A stretch of 64,000 nt of DNA from Simiduia aestuariiviva (GCF_014192475.1 NZ_JACHXZ010000003.1:558001-622000); one strand, 5' to 3'; positions 52,410-62,316 are shown, counted from the first letter of the stretch. Notes: a model not told the origin generated them from the sequence alone. Program-made: numbers and translations.

Positions 52410-52723
52410 TTTCACTCCTAACAGTTTATTCATAAGACACGGAGCGTATATTTTTTCAGCGTCAAAAGACGTCAAAAAAGTTAAACTATTGATTTAATTT
52501 AACTTTTACACTTTCCTCCTTGGCACATAGATTTTCTTTTTCAGAAAACTAGTACTTGGCTGGCAATATATTTCCGCGAGTATTTTTCGAAATATACCCC
52601 ATAAGCTATTAATTTACATAGTAATTACGCGTTTCTCAGCCAATTTACTACACATCAAAAATAAGACCAAGCAACTGAAAAATGCCCTACATAAAAGATG
52701 CAACGGCTAAAACCCACCCCAAT
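52410..52723. other. Right boundary of the attC array; no gene
   Basis: GTTAGGAG (52422-52415, leftward) is a cassette-type GTTRRRY boundary, but no folded attC lies on its right, so it could be the remains of an attI junction. From 52423 to 52723 I find no integrase fragment or gene in any frame, only AT-rich DNA. Confidence 0.5.
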
Positions 52724-52747
52724 AAAAAAGGCGCCATCGGCGCCTTA
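52724..52747 (-). terminator. Terminator of the Yip1-family gene
   Basis: Reading leftward: TAAGGCGCC, GAT, GGCGCC followed by six T's, 20 nt after the stop. Confidence 0.92.
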
Positions 52748-52766
52748 AATACATCCACATCAATCC

Positions 52767-53363
52767 CTACACAAACACCGGTGGCGACACCATATTCCAA
52801 TACAGCATCAAACCGGTTGCCATGCTAGCGATGACAATCATGGACATACCCACCACCGAGGCGGCGAAGACGTGGCCGCGCTCTTCGGGCAAATCGAACA
52901 TGATGGGCAGGCCTGTGTAAAGCAGGTGGACCGCATAGGCCACAGCGGCCACGACGAACAACACATTGACCCACAATTGTGGATACATGCCCGCCACGCC
53001 TGCGATAAAAATCGGTGTGGCAATAAAGCTTGCCATCACAAAGCCTTTTAAAGGATCAACCTTGACGTCGTAGGTTTTCGACATCCAATGAATGAAGTAG
53101 CCAATGGTGGCAACGGCAATCAGCAGCGAAAAGTAAAATGCGCCCACGAGTGACAGTGCGCTGTGCTCGGCCAAGTAGGTGACGCCACCGGCGGCGGCTT
53201 GCCAACCAAATTCGGTGGTGCCCACATACCAAGCGATCGCGGGTAGCAGTGCCAGCACGATGGCGTAGGGGGCGTTGCGCTTGAAGGTGGTTTCAGACAT
53301 ATCGCGTAATGCTTGCCATTGCTGACGGGGGTGGATCAGCAATCCAACGGCGTGGTTGAACAT
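52767..53363 (-). CDS. Yip1-family membrane protein
   Basis: 198 aa with five hydrophobic helices. The start VGLLIHPRQQWQALRD is the typical N-terminus of bacterial Yip1/DUF1282 proteins, and GFVMASFIATPIFIAGVAGMYPQLWVNVLFVVAAVAYAVHLLYTGLP is the core. Function unknown. It lies 300 nt downstream of the cbb3 assembly cluster beyond a terminator, so it has its own transcript. Confidence 0.88.
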   Translation of the reverse strand: MFNHAVGLLIHPRQQWQALRDMSETTFKRNAPYAIVLALLPAIAWYVGTTEFGWQAAAGGVTYLAEHSALSLVGAFYFSLLIAVATIGYFIHWMSKTYDVKVDPLKGFVMASFIATPIFIAGVAGMYPQLWVNVLFVVAAVAYAVHLLYTGLPIMFDLPEERGHVFAASVVGMSMIVIASMATGLMLYWNMVSPPVFV

Positions 53364-53664
53364 GGTGACGTCCTAGCGGTTTTACGGTTTATTGTTATTG
53401 TTCGCGCGCCTTTCGTTCGCACAACGGCGCTGCGCTTAAGGCCCTTTCAACGGGGCAGCCGCAAAATATGGGCCGCCTCAATTTTGGGCAGCAAGAAGGT
53501 TCTTACAAGCGCGGGAGAAGGTCAAGAATCTGTTATAAAAACCAGCAAGCTGGCTATTTTTTGTTTCTTTTTTGCAGCTGTGCGGTAGCTGGGTGTTTCT
53601 ATGCTACCCAGTTACCCGCACAGGGCACACAGCGCTGAATACGCTGATTAAAAAGTAACCAGCG
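53364..53664. other. Intergenic region with terminator and a second hairpin
   Basis: No gene. It holds the terminator at 53536-53565 and an interrupted inverted repeat at about 53579-53626 (TGTGCGG..CTGGGT / ACCCAG..CCGCACA). The promoter of the Yip1 gene should be in the left part. Confidence 0.6.
53536..53565. terminator. Bidirectional terminator after the cco assembly operon
   Basis: CCAGC AA GCTGG with A-run on the left and long T-rich run on the right, so it works on either strand. It lies about 100 nt beyond the SafE-type gene stop. Confidence 0.75.
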
Positions 53665-54387
53665 TTAATGGTGGTGGTGATGCGCCGCGTCGGCTGGCGG
53701 ATTGGCACCTCTCTCAGGGTGCGCGCCGTGCCCGGCATGCTGTAGGGCAAACCACATTGTCCACACCCCAAACCCTATGAGCAGCACGCCCATGAATTGG
53801 CGCAGCGCGCGGCGTGCTAGCCATTGCTTCATTTGGGTGGCCAGCGCTCCCGACACCAACAGCGCGGGTAAGGTGCCCATGCCAAAGGCTGCCATGATTG
53901 CCGCACCCGCCGGCGCGCTACCTTGGCTGGCCGCAAAGGCCAGCGCGGTGTACACCAAACCGCAGGGCAGAAAGCCCCACACCATGCCCAATGGCAGCGC
54001 TTGCCAGTGGTGATTGAGTGGCAACAGTCGATTGCCGAGCGGTGCAAGGTAGCGCCACCAAGTTGCGCCCGCCCGCTCCAGCCATACCAAGGCTCGCCAC
54101 CAGTCGGCCAAATACAAGCCCATAAGCACCAACAGCACGCCCGCCACTACGCGCAACCAAGGGCCGACAATCTGCTCAAAAGCAAACCCCAAACCACCGG
54201 CCACGGCGCCCAATAGGCTGTAGCTGGCAATTCGGCCCACATTGTAAAGTGCCAACCGCAGCCAGCGCTGATCGCCACCGGCCAACGACAGGGCGCCGAC
54301 TATACCGCCGCACATGCCTAGGCAATGACCGGCGCCCAAAAGGCCGGCCACAAAAACGGAAAACAATGCGAGCGAAAATTCCAACAT
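53665..54387 (-). CDS. SafE/TauE-type membrane protein of the cbb3 cluster
   Basis: 240 aa, six or more TM helices. GLLGAGHCLGMCGGIVGALSL near the N-terminus has the HCxGMCGG signature of the urease-accessory UreH-like/SafE family found next to ccoS in many proteobacteria. The C-terminus is His-rich (AHHHHH), suggesting metal binding, and copper for the oxidase is a plausible cargo. The start overlaps the ccoS stop by one base. Transport role inferred. Confidence 0.87.
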   Translation of the reverse strand: MLEFSLALFSVFVAGLLGAGHCLGMCGGIVGALSLAGGDQRWLRLALYNVGRIASYSLLGAVAGGLGFAFEQIVGPWLRVVAGVLLVLMGLYLADWWRALVWLERAGATWWRYLAPLGNRLLPLNHHWQALPLGMVWGFLPCGLVYTALAFAASQGSAPAGAAIMAAFGMGTLPALLVSGALATQMKQWLARRALRQFMGVLLIGFGVWTMWFALQHAGHGAHPERGANPPADAAHHHHH

Positions 54388-54656
54388 TATCGTTTTTCCC
54401 TGTCGGTCAATTCTGCGGCGGCTGGCACTGTTTCTGACCCAGCTTCGGAACGGGTTTCGGCCTGCTTTTCTGACATCGCCTCAGGACGTGAATCGGTTGT
54501 AGGGCGCAGCGACTCGGCGTCGTCATCAAACAAAATGCGACTGCCCTCCGTATTTAAATCATCGTACTGACCGTTTTTAACCGCCCAAAATAATAATTTA
54601 ATCGCCAAGCCAATCAAGATCAGCGCCACCGGCACCAGTAAAAATAAAATTTCCAT
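54387..54656 (-). CDS. ccoS: cbb3 oxidase maturation protein CcoS
   Basis: 89 aa from ATG 54656; the longer open frame is a shadow of ccoI. N-terminal TM helix (MEILFLLVPVALILIGLAI) followed by WAVKNGQYDDLNTEGSRILFDDD, the CcoS signature. The C-terminal 40 residues are Glu/Ser-rich and variable. Required in other bacteria for inserting heme and copper into CcoN. It starts 2 nt after ccoI. Confidence 0.93.
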   Translation of the reverse strand: MEILFLLVPVALILIGLAIKLLFWAVKNGQYDDLNTEGSRILFDDDAESLRPTTDSRPEAMSEKQAETRSEAGSETVPAAAELTDREKR

Positions 54657-54658
54657 GC

Positions 54659-57106
54659 TTAACGCTGCTCCGACGTGTGCATTGCGCGGCCAGGCGAGCT
54701 CAACACAGGCGCCTTTAGACGCAGGGCGTTGACCACTACTGCCAACGAACTGAGGCTCATACCCGCAGCCGCCAGATAAGGTGGCACCCAGCCCAGTGCG
54801 GCGAAGGGAAGTGCTACGAGATTGTAGAGCAAGGCCCAACGCAAATTTTGCCGAATGGTTTGCCGACACGCCTGCGCCACTGAAAAACTGGTGAGCAATG
54901 TCTGCAGTCGACCATTGGTGAGCAACCCATCGGCACGCGCTTGCGCGAGATCGGTGGCGCCCGCCATGGCCACGGAGACATTTGCTGCGGCCAATACCGG
55001 CACGTCGTTAATGCCATCGCCCACCATTAATACGCAATGCCCTTGCGCTTGCAAGGCTTGCACGCGCGCCAACTTGTCCTGCGGCAACAGCCCACCTGCG
55101 GCCTCATCAATGCCCACGGCAGTCGCGATGTTGTGCGCGCGCGCAACCACGTCGCCCGACAATAACAACACGCGCACGCCCCGCTGACGAAGTGCAGCCA
55201 CGCACTCGCGGGCATCGTCGCGCAATGGATCGGCCAAGGCTAACCACGCCAGGGGTTGTCGTTCATCGCCCAGCAGCAGCCAGCGCTGCGTATCGTCCGG
55301 AGGCGCAAGCGCATACCAATCGGTAAATAATTCTGCACGCCCAAAGCGCAGCGCCCGCCCCTGCCAATCACCCGATACACCCAAACTTTGATGTTGCACG
55401 TGATTCACCACGGCGAGGCTTTGCTCGCTATTCATCGCACACCATTTTTCAGGTAACCGCTCAAAGGCGCGCGCCACGGGGTGATGACTGCCTTGCTCAA
55501 GGTGGCCCGCAAGGGTGGCGCACTGGGCTTCGTTGAGCGTGGACGTGAGCGGCCGCACGTCGATTAATTGGCTGCGGCCCTGTGTGAGGGTGCCGGTTTT
55601 ATCGAACACCACGGTATCGACATTGGCCAGCGTTTCTAAAAAATGCCCGCGCGTGACCAACAGCCCCGCTTCGCGCAACACCATGTGCGCGCGGGTTAGC
55701 GCCACCGGTGTGGCCAGTGACAAGGCGCAGGGGCAGGTCACCACCAACACCGAGAGCGTAATCCAAAATGCTTGGGCGGGTTCGTACCACCACCAAAAAC
55801 CGCCCACCAAGGCCGCCACAATTAATAAACGCCCCACAAAAAAGCGCGCCAATTTATCGGCGGCACTGACCTGCTGGGGTTTTTCTGCATCGGCGCGCGC
55901 CACCAATTGCTCAATGGCCGACAACTGCGTATCAGCGCCCACTGCCTCGGCCAGTAGCCAGACTTGGCTATCCACATTCACACTGCCGGCGATGACGCGA
56001 TCGCCCACGGTTTTCGCAACGGCCTCTGATTCCCCGGTGAGCAAGGCTTCATCCACACGGGTGGCACCCGCCAGCAGCACGCCGTCACAGGGCAAAATTT
56101 CTCCAGCCAAAACTTTAACGTGATCGCCGCACCTGAGTTGCTTAAGGGGCACCACTTCTTCGCGCTCATCATCCACTCGTCGGCGCGCCGTGAGCGGCAT
56201 GCGCAATGCCACCTGGGCCAGACTGTTGGCATTTTTGTGGCGCAGCTGTTGTTCGAGAAAGCGCCCCAACAACAGAAAAAAAGTGAACATGGACACCGAT
56301 TCAAAATACACGTCGCCGGTGTTGCTTACCGTGGCCCACACACTGGCGAGGTAAGCGCCGCCAATGGCGATGGCCACGGGCACATCCATGACCAGATGCT
56401 TCATTTTGATGCTGCGATAGGCCGCATGGAAAAACGGCTGCGCTGCAAACAACACCACGGGCGTTGCCACCACCAAACTGACCCAGCGAAAAAAATGTTG
56501 CCACACGCCGTCGAAGTCTTGCAGCGCACCGGCATACAAGGCGAAGGCCACCATCATCACTTGCATCATGCCAAAGCCCGCAACCCCCAAGCGCATGAGC
56601 AGGCGATTGCGCGCTTGCTGCCAGTGCGCGCGCTGATTGTCATCACTGGCGGGCACCGGCGCATAGCCAATGCGGCCAAGCTCTTCCATCAAACGAGACA
56701 GTGCAATGCGCTCGCTGTCGAACACCAATTGCGCGCGGTGAGTGCTCGCATTGACGGCGATTTTCTTGACGCCCTCAAAACGCTGTAAGTGTCGCTCAAT
56801 GAGCCACACACATGCCGCACAACTAATGCCGTCTAACAGCACGTGCGCGTGGCGCTCAGCGGCGGGGCCAGTCACAAAATCGGCTTGTAATTCAGGCACA
56901 TCAAACACGCTGAAGTCGATGGGATTGCTATCGGGTGTGACGTTGGGGGTTTCGCGGTAGCGATAAAACTGCTGTAAGCCACCGGCCACGATGGCTTGCG
57001 CCACGGCGGCGCAGCCTGGGCAGCACATGGGCTGCGCCTGCCCGTCAATAGTCACCGTAATGGGCGCACCCACAATCGGTAGCTGACAGTGGAAGCAGTG
57101 CGACAT
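54659..57106 (-). CDS. ccoI: Copper P1B-type ATPase CcoI for cbb3 assembly
   Basis: 815 aa. N-terminal Cys-rich segment (CFHC, CCPGC) and a heavy-metal domain with ISCAACVWLIE. About eight TM helices with the CPC motif VTCPCALSLATP, phosphorylation site DKTGTLT, and GDGINDVPVL. Of the FixI/CopA2 subclass that loads copper for the CcoN active site. Order ccoG-ccoH-ccoI-ccoS is standard. It begins 3 nt after ccoH. Confidence 0.96.
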   Translation of the reverse strand: MSHCFHCQLPIVGAPITVTIDGQAQPMCCPGCAAVAQAIVAGGLQQFYRYRETPNVTPDSNPIDFSVFDVPELQADFVTGPAAERHAHVLLDGISCAACVWLIERHLQRFEGVKKIAVNASTHRAQLVFDSERIALSRLMEELGRIGYAPVPASDDNQRAHWQQARNRLLMRLGVAGFGMMQVMMVAFALYAGALQDFDGVWQHFFRWVSLVVATPVVLFAAQPFFHAAYRSIKMKHLVMDVPVAIAIGGAYLASVWATVSNTGDVYFESVSMFTFFLLLGRFLEQQLRHKNANSLAQVALRMPLTARRRVDDEREEVVPLKQLRCGDHVKVLAGEILPCDGVLLAGATRVDEALLTGESEAVAKTVGDRVIAGSVNVDSQVWLLAEAVGADTQLSAIEQLVARADAEKPQQVSAADKLARFFVGRLLIVAALVGGFWWWYEPAQAFWITLSVLVVTCPCALSLATPVALTRAHMVLREAGLLVTRGHFLETLANVDTVVFDKTGTLTQGRSQLIDVRPLTSTLNEAQCATLAGHLEQGSHHPVARAFERLPEKWCAMNSEQSLAVVNHVQHQSLGVSGDWQGRALRFGRAELFTDWYALAPPDDTQRWLLLGDERQPLAWLALADPLRDDARECVAALRQRGVRVLLLSGDVVARAHNIATAVGIDEAAGGLLPQDKLARVQALQAQGHCVLMVGDGINDVPVLAAANVSVAMAGATDLAQARADGLLTNGRLQTLLTSFSVAQACRQTIRQNLRWALLYNLVALPFAALGWVPPYLAAAGMSLSSLAVVVNALRLKAPVLSSPGRAMHTSEQR

Positions 57107-57109
57107 GAC

Positions 57110-57643
57110 TTACTGCAACGGCGGCTGCGGCCGCAATAGAACTTGCTGCGCGTCGGAAAAATTTACCTGGCCTTTTAATCGCCAAGGCGCCAGGGCGCGG
57201 TCCGCCGCCGACCCACCGGGAAATAGTTGCAGGTAGCGCATATACTCAACGCGGCGCTCTAAATCTGCACGGTAGTTGCCCTGCCCCGTTGATTGAAACA
57301 CCAATACCTGATCGAGATCCGCTTCCGTGGGATGTTGTACCAACAACACCAGTGACGCAGCCGTGGTATCGCCCTGCAGCGATAAAAATGCCTCGCCGGT
57401 TTCGAGATCAAATTGTATATCGGCCTGCACACTGAGCGTGCGGGCTAACGTATCTTGTTCGAGCCGCTCGTTGTACATGCGGCCCTCGCGATAGTAGTTA
57501 TCGATTACTACATCGTCAGACCAGCGCACGGCGATGGTAATTAACACCGCCATTACCAACACGATTACAATCAACGGGGTTAACAAAAACCACGCCCAGC
57601 CCTGCCGATACCAGGGCGTGTTATCTAAATCATTGCGGGTCAT
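57110..57643 (-). CDS. ccoH: FixH/CcoH assembly protein
   Basis: 177 aa, single N-terminal TM helix (FLLTPLIVIVLVMAVLITIAV) and an extracytoplasmic beta-rich domain. WYRQGWAWFLLTPL and DNYYREGRMYNERLEQD are FixH hallmarks. It interacts with nascent cbb3 oxidase in other species. The start overlaps the ccoG stop by 4 nt. Confidence 0.94.
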   Translation of the reverse strand: MTRNDLDNTPWYRQGWAWFLLTPLIVIVLVMAVLITIAVRWSDDVVIDNYYREGRMYNERLEQDTLARTLSVQADIQFDLETGEAFLSLQGDTTAASLVLLVQHPTEADLDQVLVFQSTGQGNYRADLERRVEYMRYLQLFPGGSAADRALAPWRLKGQVNFSDAQQVLLRPQPPLQ

Positions 57644-59073
57644 GGGGTTACCTTAGGAGTTGGACCGATGAACGTGGCCTCGACGGTCGTCTGCAATTCT
57701 GGATTAGTGTCGCTCGCTATGCGGAAAGTGAAAAGGGCCTTAGTGGTGTTCAAATCCACCTTTGGAATAGTCACTCGAACGGGAAAGCTGACGATTTCAC
57801 CCTGCTCAATTAACATGGGCCGATAACCCGCCAACGTAAACGGCAATTCACCTTCGAGCGTAATGTGATACACCTGCGCCTGTGGATCTAAATTCAATAC
57901 CTTAAGGGTGTAGACGTTTTGAATCTCGTCACCCACCACGCGGTACATATTGGCTCCGCGGTCGCGCTGCACGTCAACTTTCACGGGTACGCGATTGCCA
58001 ATGGCATAGGCAAAGGCGCCAATCATAATAATCATGGCCGCGGCATAGCCAAGCAGGCGCGGACGAAATACGTTGGTCTTGCCCGTGCTAATGGCGTCTT
58101 CGGTGGTGAACCGAATCAAACCGCGATCGTAGCCCATTTTATCCATGACACTGTTGCAGGCATCTACGCACAAACCGCAATCGATGCACTCTAGCTGCAG
58201 GCCATCGCGAATATCGATATCCACAGGGCACACCTGCACACACCACGAACAATCGATGCAGTCGCCCAAACCCTGAGACTTATAGTCCTCATCCGGTTTG
58301 CGCGCGCCGCGATTTTCACCGCGCTTGTAATCGTAAAAAACCGTGAGCGTGTCTTCGTCGTACATCACCGACTGAAAGCGCGCGTAGGGGCACATGTATT
58401 TACACACCTGCTCGCGCATATAGCCGGCATTCATGTAAGTGGCGGCTGCAAAAAATGCCACCCAAAAAGTCGCCACCGGCTCGGCAGTGAAGGTTGCCAA
58501 CCCCTGAATTAATTCGCGAATGGGCGTGAAGTAACCGATGAAGGTCAAACCCGTGATGAACGCAATGGTGACCCACATGGCGTGCTTGCCGAATTTGCGG
58601 GCAAATTTTTGCGGGCTCATGGGCGCTTGATCTAATTTGATTCGCTTGTTGCGATCGCCCTCAAAAAAGTGCTCGGCCCAAATGAACATCATGGTCCACA
58701 CCGTTTGCGGGCAGGTAAAGCCACACCACACGCGGCCCACCAAGACGGTTACCGTAAACAATGAAAACGCCGCAATAATTAATAGCCACGACAACAACAT
58801 GGCATCCTGCGGGCCAAAGGTAAGCCACAGTATGTGGAATTGTCGCGTCGCCAAATCGAATAACATGGCCGGGCGACCATCGATTACAAACCAAGGCATC
58901 AACAAAAACCCCGCCATGAGGGGCAGGCCGGTGTAGCGCCTTAGCTTTTGAAAAAAGCCGGTGATCTTCCGGGTATAGATTCGACCGGAAGCTTCGTAGA
59001 CATCAACGTAGCGAATTTTTTCTTCTTGTTGTTCCGCGCACTGTGATTGATCTTTCTGTTCTTGATCAGTCAT
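57640..59073 (-). CDS. ccoG: Cytochrome c oxidase accessory protein CcoG
   Basis: 477 aa with about five TM helices. Two [4Fe-4S] ferredoxin motifs are clear: CIDCSWCVQVCP and CIDCGLCVDACN. WCGFTCPQTVWT and CKYMCPYARFQ are the conserved Cys motifs of the RdxA/FixG family. It reduces copper for CcoN assembly in Rhodobacter. The C-terminal domain is Ig-like. First gene of ccoGHIS, 70 nt after ccoP. Confidence 0.96.
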   Translation of the reverse strand: MTDQEQKDQSQCAEQQEEKIRYVDVYEASGRIYTRKITGFFQKLRRYTGLPLMAGFLLMPWFVIDGRPAMLFDLATRQFHILWLTFGPQDAMLLSWLLIIAAFSLFTVTVLVGRVWCGFTCPQTVWTMMFIWAEHFFEGDRNKRIKLDQAPMSPQKFARKFGKHAMWVTIAFITGLTFIGYFTPIRELIQGLATFTAEPVATFWVAFFAAATYMNAGYMREQVCKYMCPYARFQSVMYDEDTLTVFYDYKRGENRGARKPDEDYKSQGLGDCIDCSWCVQVCPVDIDIRDGLQLECIDCGLCVDACNSVMDKMGYDRGLIRFTTEDAISTGKTNVFRPRLLGYAAAMIIMIGAFAYAIGNRVPVKVDVQRDRGANMYRVVGDEIQNVYTLKVLNLDPQAQVYHITLEGELPFTLAGYRPMLIEQGEIVSFPVRVTIPKVDLNTTKALFTFRIASDTNPELQTTVEATFIGPTPKVTP

Positions 59074-59143
59074 GCGAACAAACTCGTTAAAACTGCGGGT
59101 GTGGCGGCCACAGAAAAGGGCAGCCTAGGCTGCCCTGCAGGGG

Positions 59144-60049
59144 TTATTTGGCCTCGGAATCCAGCGACAAGCTGTACACGTAAGCCGCCAACAGATGGAT
59201 CTTATCGGCGCGCAGCTTATCTTTTTGTGCCGGCATTTCATTGGCGCGCCCTTCGCGAATTGAGTGGCGAATACCTTTGCGTGAGCCGTCGTAGAGCCAA
59301 ATGTTATCCGTCAAATTGGGTGCACCGAAGGCATAATTACCGGTGCCATCGGCTTGGTGACAGCTCGCACAGTTAGCGGCAAAAACCTGCGCACCGGCCT
59401 TGGCCATTGCGGCGTCGTGCTCTTGGCCCGACAAGCTCAGCACATACTCTGCCGAATTTTGCACCGCGGTTTCACCCAGCATTGCACCCCATGCGGGCAT
59501 GGCACCTTTGCGTCCATGCACCAAGGTTTCTTTAATTTTCTCTGGCGTGCCACCGTAGAGCCAATCTTTATCAATGAGACTCGGGAAACCATAGCTGCCG
59601 CCGCCGTCTGCACCGTGACAGATTGCGCAGTTGTTCGAAAATAGACGACCGCCCATTTTCATGGCGCGCGGCTCGTTCACCAATTCTTCAATCGACATAT
59701 CTTCATACTTGCCGAAGGTGTCCACGTATTTGGCTTGGGCTTTCTGTTGCTCGCCGGCCAGTTGCTTGTGTGACGTCCAGCCCAAGACGCCTTCCCAGGC
59801 GCCGAGACCGGGGTAGGCAATTAAATAGGCCGCGGTAAAAAATAACGTCGCCACAAACAGTTGGAACCACCATTTGGGCAGCGGGTTGTCGTATTCCTCA
59901 ATGCCATCGTAGACGTGGCCGGTGGTGCGGTTTTCTGGATCGTCTTCATCGCTCACCGCCACTTTGCGGTTGGCAAACAGCACCCAAGTGACCAACACCA
60001 AACACGCCAGTGTCAGCAAAGTAATCCAAAGGCTCCAAAAAGTACTCAT
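59144..60049 (-). CDS. ccoP: cbb3 oxidase subunit III (di-heme cytochrome c)
   Basis: 301 aa. Two N-terminal TM helices (about 4-25 and 61-80) and two c-type heme motifs CAICH and CASCH, each followed by a Met-containing loop. It passes electrons to CcoO/CcoN on the periplasmic face. It begins 2 nt after ccoQ and ends the structural operon ccoNOQP. Confidence 0.96.
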   Translation of the reverse strand: MSTFWSLWITLLTLACLVLVTWVLFANRKVAVSDEDDPENRTTGHVYDGIEEYDNPLPKWWFQLFVATLFFTAAYLIAYPGLGAWEGVLGWTSHKQLAGEQQKAQAKYVDTFGKYEDMSIEELVNEPRAMKMGGRLFSNNCAICHGADGGGSYGFPSLIDKDWLYGGTPEKIKETLVHGRKGAMPAWGAMLGETAVQNSAEYVLSLSGQEHDAAMAKAGAQVFAANCASCHQADGTGNYAFGAPNLTDNIWLYDGSRKGIRHSIREGRANEMPAQKDKLRADKIHLLAAYVYSLSLDSEAK

Positions 60050-60051
60050 AG

Positions 60052-60246
60052 TCAGTCCTGCCTCTCTTCATCATTATCTGGATGAAGTTGTTGTGTTGGC
60101 TTGTTCTGCGGCTCATCGGCAAAGGGCAGATTGGCCGCCTCTTCGAAACGCTGTTTGCGCTTGGGCGAAAACGCCCACCAGCAGACCCCGATAAATGCCA
60201 GGGCCACAAACACCGTTCCGAGCGAACGTAGATCGTTAATATCCAT
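60052..60246 (-). CDS. ccoQ: cbb3 oxidase subunit CcoQ
   Basis: 64 aa, one TM helix (LGTVFVALAFIGVCWWAFSP) followed by KRKQRFEEAANLPFADEP, the CcoQ/FixQ signature. Stabilises the complex. Located between ccoO and ccoP with 2-nt gaps. Confidence 0.95.
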   Translation of the reverse strand: MDINDLRSLGTVFVALAFIGVCWWAFSPKRKQRFEEAANLPFADEPQNKPTQQLHPDNDEERQD

Positions 60247-60248
60247 AC

Positions 60249-60860
60249 TTAGCGCTTCTGCTGCACAAGTGTGCCGAGCTGCTGCAAATACGCCACCAGT
60301 GCATCGATTTCAGGCGTGCCCTTTACTGCCGCTTCTGCGCCTGCGATATCTTCATCGGTATAGGGGACGCCGACGCTGCGCAGTGCGCGCATTTTTGCGG
60401 CGGTGTCTTCACCGGTGAGTGTATTGTCAAACAACCACGGGAAGGCGGGCATATTCGATTGTGGCACCACATTGCGCGGGTTGTATAAATGCGCTTTCTG
60501 CCAGGCATCGGAATAGCGTTGGCCCACGCGCGCCAAGTCGGGACCCGTGCGCTTGGAACCCCACAGGAAGGGGTGCTCATACACGGATTCACCGGCGAGT
60601 GAATAGTGGCCGTAGCGCTCTACTTCCGCCCGCAGTGGCCGCACCATTTGGGTGTGGCATACGTGGCAGCCCTCGCGGATATAAATGTCGCGGCCTTCCA
60701 ACTCCAGCGCGGGCAGCGGTTTCAAACCCGCCACCGGCTCGGTGGTTTCTTTTAAGAAAAATTGCGGCACGAGTTCAACCAAGGTACCGAAGCTAATGGC
60801 CACGATGGTCAGCACGGCCATCAGGCCAATGTTCTTTTCGACGATGTCATGATTTTTCAT
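60249..60860 (-). CDS. ccoO: cbb3 oxidase subunit II (mono-heme cytochrome c)
   Basis: 203 aa. N-terminal TM anchor (about 9-30). Heme motif [11 protein letters not shown] with Cys65, Cys68 and His69, then [16 protein letters not shown], and the axial Met in NMPAFPWL. Second gene of the oxidase operon, 10 nt after ccoN. Confidence 0.97.
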   Translation of the reverse strand: MKNHDIVEKNIGLMAVLTIVAISFGTLVELVPQFFLKETTEPVAGLKPLPALELEGRDIYIREGCHVCHTQMVRPLRAEVERYGHYSLAGESVYEHPFLWGSKRTGPDLARVGQRYSDAWQKAHLYNPRNVVPQSNMPAFPWLFDNTLTGEDTAAKMRALRSVGVPYTDEDIAGAEAAVKGTPEIDALVAYLQQLGTLVQQKR

Positions 60861-60870
60861 TATCTACTCC

Positions 60871-62316
60871 TCAAGCTGCCTGAATCGTGGTGACTTCAGC
60901 CTGCTCTTCTTCGGCGTCGTCGGTCGCGGTGCGGTAGGCGTTGTAAGCCATCAACAGCATGCCTAATAGGAAGAAGGCACCGCCCATAAAGCGCACGAAG
61001 TAACCGGGGTAGCTGGCCGTAACGGATTCCACAAAGCTGTAGGTTAAGGTGCCGTCGGCGTTAAAGGCACGCCACATCAAGCCCTGCATGATGCCGTTTA
61101 CCCACATGGCGGCGATGTACAACACTGTGCCGATGGTCGCCAACCAAAAGTGGGTGTTGATCAGCTTCACGCTGTACATTTCTTTTTTGTTAAACAACAC
61201 CGGCAACAGGTGATAGATCGCACCAATAGAAATCATTGCCACCCAACCTAAGGCACCCGAGTGCACATGGCCAATGGTCCAGTCTGTGTTGTGAGACAGC
61301 GCGTTCACTGTCTTAATGGCCATCATCGGCCCTTCGAACGTAGACATGCCGTAGAACGACAGCGATACCACTAAAAAGCGCAGGGTCGGGTCGGTGCGCA
61401 ATTTATGCCAAGCGCCAGACAGCGTCATGATTCCGTTAATCATGCCACCCCAGCTTGGTGCCAGCAGCACCAGCGACATCACCATGCCCAAGCTTTGAGC
61501 CCAATCGGGAAGTGCGGAATAGTGCAGGTGGTGCGCGCCGGCCCAAATGTACAGCGAGATCAAGGCCCAGAAATGCACGATCGATAATTGGTAGGAGTAG
61601 ACCGGGCGGCCCGCTTGCTTGGGCACGAAGTAATACATCATGCCCAAAAAGCCTGCGGTCAAAAAGAAGCCCACGGCGTTGTGGCCGTACCACCACTGCA
61701 CCATGGCATCCATGGCGCCGGCGTATGCCGAATAGGATTTGAACATGGACACGGGCACGGCGGCTGAGTTGACTACGTGCAACACCGCCACTACTAAAAT
61801 AAATCCACCGTAGAACCAGTTGGCCACATAGATGTGCTCAACTTTGCGTTTCACGATAGTGCCGAAGAAAACCATGGCGTAGGCGATCCACACCAAGGTA
61901 ATCAAGATATCGATGGGCCATTCCAGCTCAGCGTATTCTTTGGTTGTAGTCAGTCCCAACGGCAAGGTAATGGCGGCCGATACGATCACTGCCTGCCAAC
62001 CCCAAAACGAAAAAGGTATCAGCCAGCCGCCCCAGAGTTTGGCCTGACAGGTGCGCTGCACGACGTAGTAAGAGGTGGCAAACAGTGCACAACCACCAAA
62101 CGCGAAAATAACCGTGTTGGTGTGCAGAGGACGCAGACGCCCGAAATGCGTAAACGGTTGAATCAAATCGTTCAGTTCTGGCCACCTTAGCTGCGCTGCA
62201 AGCAGCACGCCTATAGCCATACCGACGATACCCCAGACGATGGTCATAACGGCGAATTGACGCACGACCTTATAGTTATAGGCTGGATGTTCTCCAGCAG
62301 CTGAGTGACTACTCAT
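60871..62316 (-). CDS. ccoN: cbb3-type cytochrome c oxidase catalytic subunit
   Basis: 481 aa with 12 TM helices expected. Heme-copper oxidase features: [20 protein letters not shown] (low-spin heme His), [25 protein letters not shown] (CuB His and cross-linked Tyr region) and [17 protein letters not shown] (heme His pair). High-affinity oxygen reductase used at low oxygen. No Anr/Fnr box (TTGAT-N4-ATCAA) was found in the 187 nt upstream. Confidence 0.97.
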   Translation of the reverse strand: MSSHSAAGEHPAYNYKVVRQFAVMTIVWGIVGMAIGVLLAAQLRWPELNDLIQPFTHFGRLRPLHTNTVIFAFGGCALFATSYYVVQRTCQAKLWGGWLIPFSFWGWQAVIVSAAITLPLGLTTTKEYAELEWPIDILITLVWIAYAMVFFGTIVKRKVEHIYVANWFYGGFILVVAVLHVVNSAAVPVSMFKSYSAYAGAMDAMVQWWYGHNAVGFFLTAGFLGMMYYFVPKQAGRPVYSYQLSIVHFWALISLYIWAGAHHLHYSALPDWAQSLGMVMSLVLLAPSWGGMINGIMTLSGAWHKLRTDPTLRFLVVSLSFYGMSTFEGPMMAIKTVNALSHNTDWTIGHVHSGALGWVAMISIGAIYHLLPVLFNKKEMYSVKLINTHFWLATIGTVLYIAAMWVNGIMQGLMWRAFNADGTLTYSFVESVTASYPGYFVRFMGGAFFLLGMLLMAYNAYRTATDDAEEEQAEVTTIQAA

